This document shows, piece by piece, positions 24,580 to 32,727 of a DNA stretch of 64,000 bases. Made by a program: the position numbers and the translations under genes. The DNA is from Bacillus sp. V5-8f (GTDB taxonomy: Bacteria; Bacillota; Bacilli; Bacillales; DSM-1321): positions 372,001 through 436,000 of the forward strand of contig NZ_PGUW01000005.1 in the NCBI RefSeq assembly GCF_002863565.1. Reading direction: 5' to 3'. The notes below the pieces were generated by a model. That model was not told where the DNA came from, did no database searches, and saw only the letters and a list, made by a program, of their open reading frames with translations. Each line of letters opens with the position of its first letter. Position 1 is the first letter of the stretch.

Positions 24580-25726
24580 TTCTTCCTACGTCTCCTTCCA
24601 CAGGTGCCGGTGGTGCAATTTTCATTCCTGCCAATCCTCTCATCATGGTGGAGCGTGTAATAAGCCCTACCAATTTTTCGTTTTGTAAGACAGGTATAAG
24701 GACGGCCCCTTTTGCAAAGAGTTCAGCGACATCAGTATAAGGTGTGTCGGCTTCCACAGTTTGAATATCACGATCCATAATTTCCTGCAAGGTTTTGTCT
24801 TCCTCCGCATAGTAACGTTCCACATTATCAATGGTGGCGATTCCGAGCAGTTGGTTTTGCTGGTTGGTTACAAGCAGGGTGTCAACCTTATAGGTTTTCA
24901 TTGTTTTAAGGGACTGTGCAAGACCCCGTGTTGGACGTGCAGTCACCACTTTGTTCAACATAAGATCCGCTGCAACCGGAGGAGAGTTATCCCAGGCTTC
25001 CAGACGTTCTTCCCCAATAAAACCTTTCACGAATTCATTTTTTGGATGGCGGAGTATTCTCTCCGGTGTATCAAACTGTACGATTTCACCATCCTTCATA
25101 ATGGCAATCCTGTCAGCGATCTTGATTGCTTCGTCCATATCATGGGTAACAAAAACGATCGTTTTCTTAATGTCCTCCTGCAGATTCACCAGCTCATCCT
25201 GAAGCTGCTCACGGCTGATTGGATCTAGTGCAGAGAAAGGTTCATCCATCAGGATAATCGGAGGTTCCGCTGCCAACGCCCGGATAACGCCTACACGCTG
25301 CTGCTGGCCCCCACTCAATTCGGCAGGAAAACGTGTCTTATATTCATCAGGATCTAAACCGACCATATTCAGGAGTTGATCCACTTTACTCTCATACCGT
25401 TCCGGATCCCATCCTTTTAATCTAGGTACAAGCGTAATATTCTCCTCAATGGTCAAATGGGGTAAAAGGCCGATCTGCTGTATAACATAACCGATATTTC
25501 TTCGAAGCTGGACAGGATCAATGTTAGAAATGTCTTCCCCATTTATTAAGATTCTGCCGCTAGTCGGCTCAATTAACCGATTTATCATCCTCATCGTAGT
25601 AGTTTTCCCGGAGCCGCTGGGACCGATTAAAGCAACTAGCTCCCCTTCTTCAATGTGAAAATCAATATCCTTCAACGCAACAAATCCATCCGGATATTTT
25701 TTTCCAACATGTTCAAAAGTAATCAA
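24572..25726 (-). CDS. opuFA: OpuF-type ABC transporter ATP-binding protein with tandem CBS domains
   Basis: A 384-residue ATPase of the OpuA/OpuC/OpuF class. It has Walker A GPSGSGKTTT (about 36-45), a Q-loop (YVIQQIGLLPH), the signature LSGGQQQR, Walker B IILMDEPFSALD and the H-loop VTHD. After the nucleotide-binding domain come two CBS motifs (about 255-375). These sense ionic strength or c-di-AMP in osmoprotectant importers. The start is a TTG at 25726 with only a weak ribosome site (TAGGCGA). It is the first gene of a two-gene operon with the fused permease/binding protein. Confidence 0.88.
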   Translation of the reverse strand: MITFEHVGKKYPDGFVALKDIDFHIEEGELVALIGPSGSGKTTTMRMINRLIEPTSGRILINGEDISNIDPVQLRRNIGYVIQQIGLLPHLTIEENITLVPRLKGWDPERYESKVDQLLNMVGLDPDEYKTRFPAELSGGQQQRVGVIRALAAEPPIILMDEPFSALDPISREQLQDELVNLQEDIKKTIVFVTHDMDEAIKIADRIAIMKDGEIVQFDTPERILRHPKNEFVKGFIGEERLEAWDNSPPVAADLMLNKVVTARPTRGLAQSLKTMKTYKVDTLLVTNQQNQLLGIATIDNVERYYAEEDKTLQEIMDRDIQTVEADTPYTDVAELFAKGAVLIPVLQNEKLVGLITRSTMMRGLAGMKIAPPAPVEGDVGRNE

Positions 25727-25910
25727 TAAAAATCGCCTACTTTCCTAAAACTTGCGTAGCTATGAAGTGCGTGCCTATTACTTAGGTAATTTCCCAATTA
25801 GAGTAAATTAAAAATGATAGATTCTTGGGAATAAAACGCATCGGATTGTGGTATTTCATCAGGAATTGAAAAGGATGGCAAATAAATAATTTAGCGGAGT
25901 TTTTCCCTAA

Positions 25911-26132
25911 CACCGGGGACTTACAGGTAAGGGAACTGTTTTAGAATCGTTCCGTGAATTAGAAAAAGAAAGGGAAACGATTAGAGGCTTTCATGAAGTC
26001 GAACCCATCTCAAAAACAGGAAATATGGTTGCACGAATCACAATTATTAATCGATCAAACCAAACCGACAATCAATTAAGACAAATGTATGTAACTTATC
26101 TTCCAAAACTCTTGGCCAATTATCTGACATAA
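25911..26132 (+). pseudogene. Open frame without start, possible gene remnant
   Basis: A 74-codon stretch is free of stops and has protein-like composition (ESFRELEKERETIRGFHEV, VARITIINRSNQTDNQ, MYVTYLPKLLANYLT). There is no ATG, GTG or TTG start with a ribosome site at its beginning, and a TAA lies directly upstream. I do not recognise a family. It could be the 3' end of a decayed gene, or chance. The rest of the 25727-26220 gap contains nothing else I can name. Confidence 0.3.
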
Positions 26133-26220
26133 CCTATGCTTCATTCATGATGCGACACAGCAATAAACACAATCCTATGAAGTATCTTTACCCGTGATGA
26201 AGACCTGGCAAACCCCTTTT

Positions 26221-26254
26221 TATAAAAAAAGAAGAGATTCAACAAATGAATCTC
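26221..26254 (-). terminator. Terminator of the M50-like gene
   Basis: GAGATTCA (26234-26241) pairs with TGAATCTC (26247-26254). On the minus strand it is followed by TTCTTTTTTTATA. Confidence 0.85.
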
Positions 26255-26255
26255 C

Positions 26256-26774
26256 TTACCTATCATTCTCTTCATCTGAACGCCAAAGAAGATCATCCGA
26301 GGATTTACCTTGGACTTTATCCTTCCAAAGCTGCCAAACCGCCTTCCCGTCAGAAGGAGTGCCGCTCGGGTAATTCATCGGAAAAATAGACCAGAAAAGC
26401 GCAATAAATGAGAAATAAACAAACTGGTACCACCAAACACTTGGTTCTAGCACTCTCATATAAATAAGAATATTGACAGCTGCAATACTGATTCCGTTGA
26501 AAATAGCACCGCCAAGCAATATAAAAGTGTTGGTTAACCGATTATTAAATTTAATCATCGTGAATTCACAACCGCCTGCCCAAAAGTAGTACTGGCGGAT
26601 TTCAAATTTTAAAAAGCTGAACAGCTTTTTGCCATGCCCGATTACTACCTTCTTCTCTTTGCCGCCAAAAAGAGTAACAAAAAACAAATGGCCCGATAAA
26701 TGAATGATCGTCACCACAGGATAGATCAAGAAAAAAGCGAGGAAAAACTTCCAAAAGTCATTAAAACCAAACAT
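26256..26774 (-). CDS. Membrane protein resembling an M50 protease but lacking the catalytic Glu
   Basis: A 172-residue integral membrane protein whose first helix reads VVTIIHLSGHLFFVTLFGGKEKK. This lines up with the M50 site-2-protease motif HExGHxxxAxLFG but has HLSGH, so the two zinc-binding histidines remain and the catalytic glutamate is missing. Next comes VIGHGKKLFSF, which parallels the SIGFGPKLF that follows the motif in M50 enzymes. A C-terminal SDGKAVWQLW is reminiscent of the LDGG motif. Three more hydrophobic helices are present. The similarity is by eye and the protein is small. It may be a non-catalytic, substrate-binding relative or an unrelated membrane protein. AGGAGG precedes the ATG, and a terminator follows. 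Confidence 0.65.
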   Translation of the reverse strand: MFGFNDFWKFFLAFFLIYPVVTIIHLSGHLFFVTLFGGKEKKVVIGHGKKLFSFLKFEIRQYYFWAGGCEFTMIKFNNRLTNTFILLGGAIFNGISIAAVNILIYMRVLEPSVWWYQFVYFSFIALFWSIFPMNYPSGTPSDGKAVWQLWKDKVQGKSSDDLLWRSDEENDR

Positions 26775-26915
26775 GCTACAGACCTCCTAAGCTGATGACT
26801 TCCGGCCCACGGTTTCATATCTACCCTGTGTGAATTCAAATAACCTAGAAGTTTTTTCATTGGAAGATGGTAGTTAAAAATTCTTTATAGTCTTGCTGCC
26901 TGTTGTAAGAAAAAT

Positions 26916-26942
26916 AAGGATAGCCATTAATCTGCTATCCTT
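26916..26942 (-). terminator. Terminator of the NitT/TauT-type ABC operon
   Basis: AAGGATAGC (26916-26924) pairs with GCTATCCTT (26934-26942), followed on the minus strand by ATTTTTC. Confidence 0.85.
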
Positions 26943-27013
26943 TGTTATAGCTTAATATCCCGCCGTCTTTACTAAGAGGTGGACGGACCCTACCCTCTTC
27001 AATTCACAGCATT

Positions 27014-27790
27014 CTATGACAAATTAATCTGCCGCTTGCCAATCTTCTGTTCGTTTTTTTCTTGCCATAACAGGAAGAGAAAGGTAAAGAAAAAGGCAAT
27101 AAAAATAATGAAGATAATGATGGCAAGTATAGAAGATGGCTGATTTAGGGACATATAATGTACTAATCGATGCCCCAATCCTTCGTAGGAAGCAAACATT
27201 TCAGCCAAAGTCAATCCTAAAAAGCAAAGACTAAAGCACATACGAAGACCTACTACTAGTTGAGGCATAATGGCAGGAATAAGGATTTGCCTAGTTTTTT
27301 GCAAGAAAGACATTTTGTACGACTTTGCCAGCTTCAAATATATTTCTGGAATCGTCCTTGTTGCCTCCATGCAGATAATCATGATGGGGAATACCCCATG
27401 AAAAACCGAAAAAGCTACCCTTCCCTGTATGGTTAATCCAAATATTAATAGAAATATAGGATAGAGTGTTACCTTTGGGATGGAATATAATCCGAGTATT
27501 AATGGAGACAGTGTTTTGGTCCAGAAAGCACTTAATCCTATAAAAAAGCCAAGAACAGTTCCTAAAATGGCTGCAATGATAAAAGAAATGATCAATGTGA
27601 GGACGGTATTCCCCATATCACCCAACCAATTATTCGCATTTTCTTTCAATTCGACTACACTTTGCCAAGGAGATGCCATTGCGGGTTCTCCCAGCATTAA
27701 ATAAATAATCTCCCATAACAGGATAATCGTAACCGGGACCATATATCTCCCAAATGTATACCACTTTTCAAGTGACGCATTGGCTTTCAA
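27014..27790 (-). CDS. ABC transporter permease (SsuC/TauC/ThiX type), second permease
   Basis: A 258-residue permease with about six membrane helices. Its EAA-like coupling loop (YLKLAKSYKMSFLQKTRQILIPAIMPQLVVGLR, about 150-185) is typical of the NitT/TauT importer family. The start is TTG 27790 with GGAGGAGACCTGC upstream. It is last in the operon SBP-ATPase-permease 1-permease 2. It differs from permease 1, so the membrane domain is probably a heterodimer. The shared operator element ties the operon to the GntR-linked CoA-transferase and lyase genes. The cargo is unknown; a small organic acid or the acid degraded by those enzymes is my inference. Confidence 0.85.
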   Translation of the reverse strand: MKANASLEKWYTFGRYMVPVTIILLWEIIYLMLGEPAMASPWQSVVELKENANNWLGDMGNTVLTLIISFIIAAILGTVLGFFIGLSAFWTKTLSPLILGLYSIPKVTLYPIFLLIFGLTIQGRVAFSVFHGVFPIMIICMEATRTIPEIYLKLAKSYKMSFLQKTRQILIPAIMPQLVVGLRMCFSLCFLGLTLAEMFASYEGLGHRLVHYMSLNQPSSILAIIIFIIFIAFFFTFLFLLWQEKNEQKIGKRQINLS

Positions 27791-27827
27791 GCAGGTCTCC
27801 TCCTTTCAATGTATAGTAACAACAACA

Positions 27828-28577
27828 TCATGAATTCCTTCTATAGGCTCGTGATTCTATATATCCAAGCACCACATTAACAATCAGTGCGATCATGATT
27901 ACCAGAAGCACCGAACCATACATACCGTTCATATCAAAGTTGTTATAGGCGTACGAAATCGTGTAGCCTAATCCACGTGAGGATAATATAAATTCAGTAG
28001 CGATTACCCCAATAATCGAATAGGCAGCAGCGAGCTTGATCCCTGTAAAAATAGACGGCCACGCAGCTGGAAAATAAATGTGTATAAGCATTTGACGAAA
28101 TGAAAGATTGCAAGAACGACCGACCTTAACTAACACCTTTCTAATCTCACGAAAACCAATGGCTGTGTTAGTGATTACTGCCGGAAGTGAAAAAAACAAC
28201 CCAATCATGACAACTGGCAGCGGCCCGATTCCGAGGATACTAATAAAAATAGGGTAAAGTGCAAAAAAGGGAATGGCATAGAATAACATTAAATACGGCT
28301 GGAGAACATGGTGGGCAAACTCAGAACGCCATAGAATAACACCAAAAAGAATTCCAAAAAGAATGGCACCTATGAAGCTTGTGATAATCTCTAGTGCCGT
28401 TACCGCAAAATGGTTCGTAACATATTCGGGATTAGTTAGATTTTCTATCATGTTCATGAACATAGTGGAAAAGGGGATAAACGTAAATGAATCAAGCCAT
28501 TGACTTCGGGTGCTCACTTCATAGAGTACCAGCAAGGAAACGATAATAAGAATTTGTGTAAGCCGATCCCGTTTCAT
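27828..28577 (-). CDS. ABC transporter permease (SsuC/TauC/ThiX type), first permease
   Basis: A 249-residue membrane protein of the BPD_transp_1 family with six hydrophobic helices. Its coupling loop IRKVLVKVGRSCNLSFRQMLIHIYFPAAWPSIFTGIKLA (about 140-178) contacts the ATPase. The start codon overlaps the ATPase stop (TAATG, 1 nt), which couples translation and helps keep subunits in equal ratio. Permease 2 follows after 37 nt. Two distinct permease genes are uncommon in this family, where most systems use a homodimer. Confidence 0.85.
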   Translation of the reverse strand: MKRDRLTQILIIVSLLVLYEVSTRSQWLDSFTFIPFSTMFMNMIENLTNPEYVTNHFAVTALEIITSFIGAILFGILFGVILWRSEFAHHVLQPYLMLFYAIPFFALYPIFISILGIGPLPVVMIGLFFSLPAVITNTAIGFREIRKVLVKVGRSCNLSFRQMLIHIYFPAAWPSIFTGIKLAAAYSIIGVIATEFILSSRGLGYTISYAYNNFDMNGMYGSVLLVIMIALIVNVVLGYIESRAYRRNS

Positions 28578-29389
28578 TATCCTACCACCCGATTATTTTT
28601 ATTGGTATAATCCGGTTGTTTCATTAAAGACTCTTCTTCAAGACTTGACCAAAGCTTTTGTGTTATTTCAGCAAATTCTGGGGTCGTTAAAGCAGCTGCA
28701 TCCCTAGGTTTTGGCAATGTACTTTTGATAAGATGCTTAACCTTTCCTGGCCTGGCTGACAAAACTACAATTTTATCAGATAAAAGCGCCGCTTCTTGAA
28801 TGCTATGCGTGACCAGAACCACTGTGGCTTTTGTTTGTTCTACTATTTTCAGCAGCTCTCCACCCAGTATTAAGCGCGTCTGCTCATCCAATGCACCGAA
28901 TGGTTCATCCATAACGACAATTTCCGGTTGAGTAACCAGGGTCCTGGCAATAGCAACACGCTGCCTCATTCCTCCTGATAATTCATATGGATAAGAGTTT
29001 TCAAACCCTTTTAAACCGACAAGTTCTATCATCCTATAAGCCTGTTCTCTATACTCCTTCTTGGATCGCCCTTGCATTTGCAGTCCGAAGGCAACGTTTT
29101 CCAATACAGTCCTCCAAGGAAAGGTAGATTCCTCCTGAAACACGATTCCTATTGATTTTTGAGGACCAGTCACAATGTCACCTTTAATTTTTACAGCACC
29201 CGTGGTAGGCTGCCGCAGTCCAGATAAAATTTCCAATAAGGTCGTTTTTCCACAACCACTTGGACCAACAATAGAAATAAATTCCCCTTGTTGTACTGTA
29301 AAGTCAATGTTTTGTAACGCAATCACTTCTTTAGCATCACTTGAATAAATTTTTGTTAAATTCTCCACTCTCATTAATGGTTCAACCAT
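28577..29389 (-). CDS. ABC transporter ATP-binding protein (NitT/TauT family)
   Basis: A 270-residue ATPase with a complete motif set: Walker A GPSGCGKTTL (about 39-48), Q-loop GIVFQEESTFPW, signature LSGGMRQR, Walker B IVVMDEPFGALD, D-loop and H-loop VTHSIQEA. The residues after SGG (MRQR) and the FQE...PW segment are typical of SsuB/TauB/ThiZ-type proteins. It powers the two permeases encoded downstream. GGGGCGAGCATAA precedes the ATG. A hairpin at 29427-29472 between it and the binding-protein gene would favour higher expression of the latter. Confidence 0.88.
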   Translation of the reverse strand: MVEPLMRVENLTKIYSSDAKEVIALQNIDFTVQQGEFISIVGPSGCGKTTLLEILSGLRQPTTGAVKIKGDIVTGPQKSIGIVFQEESTFPWRTVLENVAFGLQMQGRSKKEYREQAYRMIELVGLKGFENSYPYELSGGMRQRVAIARTLVTQPEIVVMDEPFGALDEQTRLILGGELLKIVEQTKATVVLVTHSIQEAALLSDKIVVLSARPGKVKHLIKSTLPKPRDAAALTTPEFAEITQKLWSSLEEESLMKQPDYTNKNNRVVG

Positions 29390-29426
29390 TTATGCTCGCC
29401 CCTTTGCTCCTGGAATGAAGGTATAG

Positions 29427-29472
29427 GCCGTAGCCGTCCCACGCCAAACAGCTGGACATGTGCGGCTACGGC
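29427..29472 (-). terminator. Intra-operon hairpin after the binding-protein gene
   Basis: GCCGTAGCCG (29427-29436) pairs perfectly with CGGCTACGGC (29463-29472) with no T-run. It is probably a partial attenuator or mRNA stabiliser that raises binding-protein levels over the membrane subunits. Confidence 0.6.
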
Positions 29473-29480
29473 AGAGGAAA

Positions 29481-30545
29481 CTATTTATTTGTACTTAGCT
29501 CGGATGGATCAAGCCTTTGATCTTCTGGAAGGAATTGCATATCCAATATCTCTTCCCAGACAATTTCCTGTCCTTTCTTGAGGGTATTTGCAAGCTGCAT
29601 TCCCTTTACTACATTCTCCATTGAAGCCGCCTCAATTTTGCTTCCCCAATGCTTCTGTTGTGCCAAGTCTTTTAGCGCAGCCACCGATGCGGCCTCATCA
29701 ATTTCAGCGTTTTTCGCAAAAATCTTTCCAGCTTCTTCAGGGTTCGCATAAACCCACTCTACAGATTTTTGGTAGGCAGCAAGGAATCTTTTCACAAGTC
29801 CCGGATTTTCTTTAATCACCTGTGGACTAGTGATGATAACGCTCTGCTGGTAGTTGGATAAGTGTTCAGAAACACGGAACAAGGTTTTCCAATCATTTTT
29901 CTGGACGGAGTAAGCTGGTTCCAACATTAATGTTGCGTCCACTTCCCCTTCTTTAAGTAACGTAAGACCTTCACTGACACCTCCAGATGCCACCATTTTT
30001 AGTGATTTCGGATCAATGCCAGCCTCATCCAAGACTAGCTGTGAGGTAGTTTCTGATACAGAGCCCGGATTGGTAAACGCCCAAGTCTTTCCAACTAAGT
30101 CTTCTATTTTACTAATCTTGTCGTCCTTACGGGTTACGTACACCAAATCACTCACACTTTGTACTCCGCCGCCTACAATCTTTAATGGTGCACCAGCTAG
30201 GTATGACTGAAGGACTGCAGAGGTAGAAACATCCCCAAACGGAAGATCCCCTGAGAGTACATTACGTACCGTTGTTCCTCCACCTGCACTGCCCACAATC
30301 GTTTTTAGCTTAATGCCCTCTTCCTCGAAAAATCCTTTTTCTATCCCAATGTTATAAGGGACGCCATATAGCCCTGTAGGATAGTGGGTTACGGAAATTT
30401 CTATCTCATCAACTTTCCCTTTACCTTCGCTTTTACTTTTAGCAGTTCCACTTGCTGCATCATTACCGCCACAGCCAGCTAATACAATTAAGAGCAACCC
30501 AAGCATCACACCCATAAATTTTTTCATGATTAATGTTGTCCTCAT
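29481..30545 (-). CDS. ABC transporter substrate-binding lipoprotein (NMT1/TauA-like)
   Basis: A 354-residue lipoprotein. The signal sequence ends in a lipobox LIVLAGCG (lipidated Cys about 25). The mature part has the NMT1/SsuA-like fold pattern: VTHYPTGLYGVPYNIGIEKGFFEEEGIKL, a Gly-rich ligand loop GSAGGGTTVRNVLSGDLPFGDVSTS, and VGKTWAFTNPGS. It is tethered outside the membrane and delivers its ligand to the two permeases. AGGAGGGGGTATTTAA before the ATG is a near-perfect ribosome site. The promoter region carries the 18-bp element shared with the CoA-transferase gene. The family includes sulfonate-, pyrimidine- and aromatic/organic-acid-binding proteins; I cannot name the ligand. Confidence 0.85.
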   Translation of the reverse strand: MRTTLIMKKFMGVMLGLLLIVLAGCGGNDAASGTAKSKSEGKGKVDEIEISVTHYPTGLYGVPYNIGIEKGFFEEEGIKLKTIVGSAGGGTTVRNVLSGDLPFGDVSTSAVLQSYLAGAPLKIVGGGVQSVSDLVYVTRKDDKISKIEDLVGKTWAFTNPGSVSETTSQLVLDEAGIDPKSLKMVASGGVSEGLTLLKEGEVDATLMLEPAYSVQKNDWKTLFRVSEHLSNYQQSVIITSPQVIKENPGLVKRFLAAYQKSVEWVYANPEEAGKIFAKNAEIDEAASVAALKDLAQQKHWGSKIEAASMENVVKGMQLANTLKKGQEIVWEEILDMQFLPEDQRLDPSELSTNK

Positions 30546-30698
30546 TTAAATACCCCCTCCTATTTTTTATATATAGATAGCGCTTTCATTTTTCTTTATT
30601 AATCCCTCCTGTATTGTTTTATTGGTGTTTCCCACTCTATGAAGTTACTTATGAATAGTTAAGGGTGAAGTAGGAAAAACTGCTTTTTTTTGAAATTG

Positions 30699-30716
30699 TA
30701 TCACTTTGTATACAAT
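30699..30716 (-). promoter_or_regulatory. GntR operator before the ABC operon
   Basis: Read on the minus strand this is ATTGTATACAAAGTGATA, identical over 18 bp to the element before the CoA-transferase gene (32642-32659) and in the same orientation to its gene. Its core TTGTATACAA is palindromic, the form bound by FCD-type GntR regulators. Confidence 0.7.
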
Positions 30717-30880
30717 TCGTCTATCTATTTTACTGAAAATTTAGACAAATAAAAATAGTTAGAATACTTATCATATAATCCGACTACTTTCTTGTTATTT
30801 CCACATTATTATTCGGTTATTTATTGCAAAAAACAATCTGAATGTTAAATTATGTAGAGGATTTTTCGGATTCAAAGGTC

Positions 30881-30917
30881 CATTATAAAATTCTTGTTTT
30901 ATCAGAATTTTATAATG
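30881..30917. repeat. Perfect 14-bp AT-rich inverted repeat
   Basis: CATTATAAAATTCT (30881-30894) is mirrored exactly by AGAATTTTATAATG (30904-30917). It lies downstream of the lyase stop. It may end that transcript or be a protein site. TATAAAATTCTG recurs near 32671 in the CoA-transferase leader. Confidence 0.5.
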
Positions 30918-30925
30918 TATACATT
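30914..30925. promoter_or_regulatory. Additional TGTATACA palindrome
   Basis: AATGTATACATT is a variant of the TTGTATACAA operator between the lyase and ABC operons. It may be an auxiliary GntR site. Confidence 0.4.
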
Positions 30926-30959
30926 TGTTAAGCTGACTCTTTTCGGTTCTTGCATGGAT

Positions 30960-31841
30960 TTATATTCCTGCTTTCATAAGCATACCATCTAGCGGACGTT
31001 CTATGATTATTTCCATCCACTTAGCAATATTGATTAATAGTTCAAGGTTGGTTTGGGTCTCTGCCCCCATTTTATGAAACATATTTACCATGTCTTCCGT
31101 ACATACATTACCAACTGCTTTAGGGGCGAATGGACAGCCTCCTAACCCGGCAATAGAAGAATCAAAACGCCTTACCCCCGCTTGGTATCCTGCTAGTGTA
31201 TTGGCAAGGCCCAATCCGCGGGTATTATGGAAATGAAGCCCAAGCGTAACATTTGACCCAAAGTTTTCTTTAAATAATAAAACGATTCGCTGAACCTGTA
31301 CAGGATTTGCCATCCCAGTAGTATCAGCAAGTGTAATTTCAGTACAGCCAGCATTCAAAAAGGCTTCTGCAACCTGCAGGATCCTTGTTTCAGGCACTTC
31401 ACCCTCAAAAGGACAGCCAAAAGCTGTACCGAGCACACCGGCCACTCCTTTCCCAGCTTTTACTCCTTCATCAATAACCGCTGTCAGTTCCTTAACGGCT
31501 TGTTCTACTGTCCTTTTTGCATTTTTCATATTAAACTGGTCGCTTGTTGCTGTTACAACATGTAAAAAATCCACTTCAGAGTTTAATGCCCTCTCTAAAC
31601 CTGAACGGCTCAGTACAAGCCCGCCATATCTAACGTCCTTCCTCTTCGGGACATATTTCATCACTTCTTCAGCATCAGCCATTTGGGGTACGACCTTAGG
31701 ATTTACAAACGAAACAGCTTCAATATTTCTAAGTCCTGCATCAATTAATTTCTTGATCAATTCTACTTTTATCTCAGTTGAAACAATTTTCCCTTCATTT
31801 TGCAATCCATCTCGCGGGCCTACCTCACATATTTCTATCAT
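30960..31841 (-). CDS. HMG-CoA lyase family protein
   Basis: A 293-residue TIM-barrel lyase of the HMGL-like family, close in size to Bacillus YngG. It has the N-terminal EVGPRDGLQNE (substrate/metal Asp, about 6-16), FHNTRGLGLAN (His ligands of the divalent metal), and the family signature with catalytic Cys, GLGGCPFAPKAVGN (about 231-244). The reaction type is retro-Claisen cleavage of a 3-hydroxyacyl-CoA such as HMG-CoA or citramalyl-CoA to acetyl-CoA plus a keto product. Its ATG shares one base with the gntR stop, and AAAGGAGG lies inside the end of gntR. With the divergent CoA-transferase it could form a two-step route from a free hydroxy acid; this is inference. Confidence 0.85.
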   Translation of the reverse strand: MIEICEVGPRDGLQNEGKIVSTEIKVELIKKLIDAGLRNIEAVSFVNPKVVPQMADAEEVMKYVPKRKDVRYGGLVLSRSGLERALNSEVDFLHVVTATSDQFNMKNAKRTVEQAVKELTAVIDEGVKAGKGVAGVLGTAFGCPFEGEVPETRILQVAEAFLNAGCTEITLADTTGMANPVQVQRIVLLFKENFGSNVTLGLHFHNTRGLGLANTLAGYQAGVRRFDSSIAGLGGCPFAPKAVGNVCTEDMVNMFHKMGAETQTNLELLINIAKWMEIIIERPLDGMLMKAGI

Positions 31842-32509
31842 TAGGCTTCCTCCTTTGTTAAAAACTGAAATTCTATGCTATCCAGGTGTTTAAATACATG
31901 GTCTCTCCCCTGGTAAATATGTTCCTGGAGAGCGATCCGGGCTCTTTCAGCATCCTTGCTCTTAATTGCTTCCAGCACAGCATTATGCGTTTCATGGGAG
32001 CGTCTTATTTGCGAAGGTTTATACCAATAAAAGGAACGAAATATTAGTGGCACTACAACCACTTTGGAAATGTGATAGGAAATCTGTTGATTTTTCGAAG
32101 CGGCAACAATTGATTCATGGAAATCCTGATTGACAGTAACGATTTCATCGATGCTATCGCTATTAGAATTAAGATATCTGTCAATGGTCTGGCCATAACG
32201 CTGGTTCGCTTCTTCCATCCTCTGCATATCCTCATCAGTCCGGTGGATGGCAGCCTGGCTTGCAGCATAACCCTCTAAAAGCGATCTGATATCATAAATT
32301 TGGCGAATATCTTCTTTGGTAAACTGACGCACAATGACACCTCGTTTTAAAGGTGTTATGAGGTCTTCTGCCTCCAGCTGTTTAATGGCTTCTCTAATTG
32401 GTGTCCTGCTTATTCCTAATTCCTTAGCGAGGAATTCCTCGGTTAACCTAAATCCAGGTTCAAATCTCCCATGGATAATCGATTCTTTTATGAATTTATA
32501 GGGATCCAT
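31841..32509 (-). CDS. GntR-family (FadR/FCD) transcriptional regulator
   Basis: A 222-residue repressor-like protein. The N-terminal winged helix reads IIHGRFEPGFRLTEEFLAKELGISRTPIREAIKQLEAEDLI (about 10-52). The C-terminal FCD domain is all-helical with metal/ligand-binding residues (DIRSLLEGYAA, NQDFHESIV, HNAVLEAI, ARIALQEHI). The frame is open further upstream, but the ATG at 32509 follows GAGGTGTTAAAT and fits the family start. It is co-transcribed with the lyase gene and divergent from the CoA-transferase gene. A TTGTATACAA palindrome lies about 20 nt before its start, and copies precede both other units. It therefore very probably represses itself and the local genes until an acyl-CoA or acid inducer binds. 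Confidence 0.88.
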   Translation of the reverse strand: MDPYKFIKESIIHGRFEPGFRLTEEFLAKELGISRTPIREAIKQLEAEDLITPLKRGVIVRQFTKEDIRQIYDIRSLLEGYAASQAAIHRTDEDMQRMEEANQRYGQTIDRYLNSNSDSIDEIVTVNQDFHESIVAASKNQQISYHISKVVVVPLIFRSFYWYKPSQIRRSHETHNAVLEAIKSKDAERARIALQEHIYQGRDHVFKHLDSIEFQFLTKEEA

Positions 32510-32528
32510 ATTTAACACCTCTACCTTG

Positions 32529-32540
32529 ATTGTATACAAT
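32529..32540 (-). promoter_or_regulatory. GntR autoregulatory operator
   Basis: ATTGTATACAAT is a perfect 12-bp palindrome directly upstream of the gntR start, matching the core found at 30699-30716 and 32642-32659. Confidence 0.7.
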
Positions 32541-32641
32541 AGTATTTTGAATTGCAATAATATTAAAAATCCTATGTGATTTTAGCGAATTCCAGATAAA
32601 AAATCTTTAATTTTTGTAAAAAGAAAAGTTTTGTTTGATTT

Positions 32642-32659
32642 ATTGTATACAAAGTGATA
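32642..32659 (+). promoter_or_regulatory. GntR operator before the CoA-transferase gene
   Basis: ATTGTATACAAAGTGATA is identical to the minus-strand element upstream of the ABC operon. Confidence 0.7.
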
Positions 32660-32727
32660 ATTTATTACTATAAAATTCTGAAAATTCAACCTATAATATT
32701 ACTCTATAATTGAAAGGAAGGATAAAT

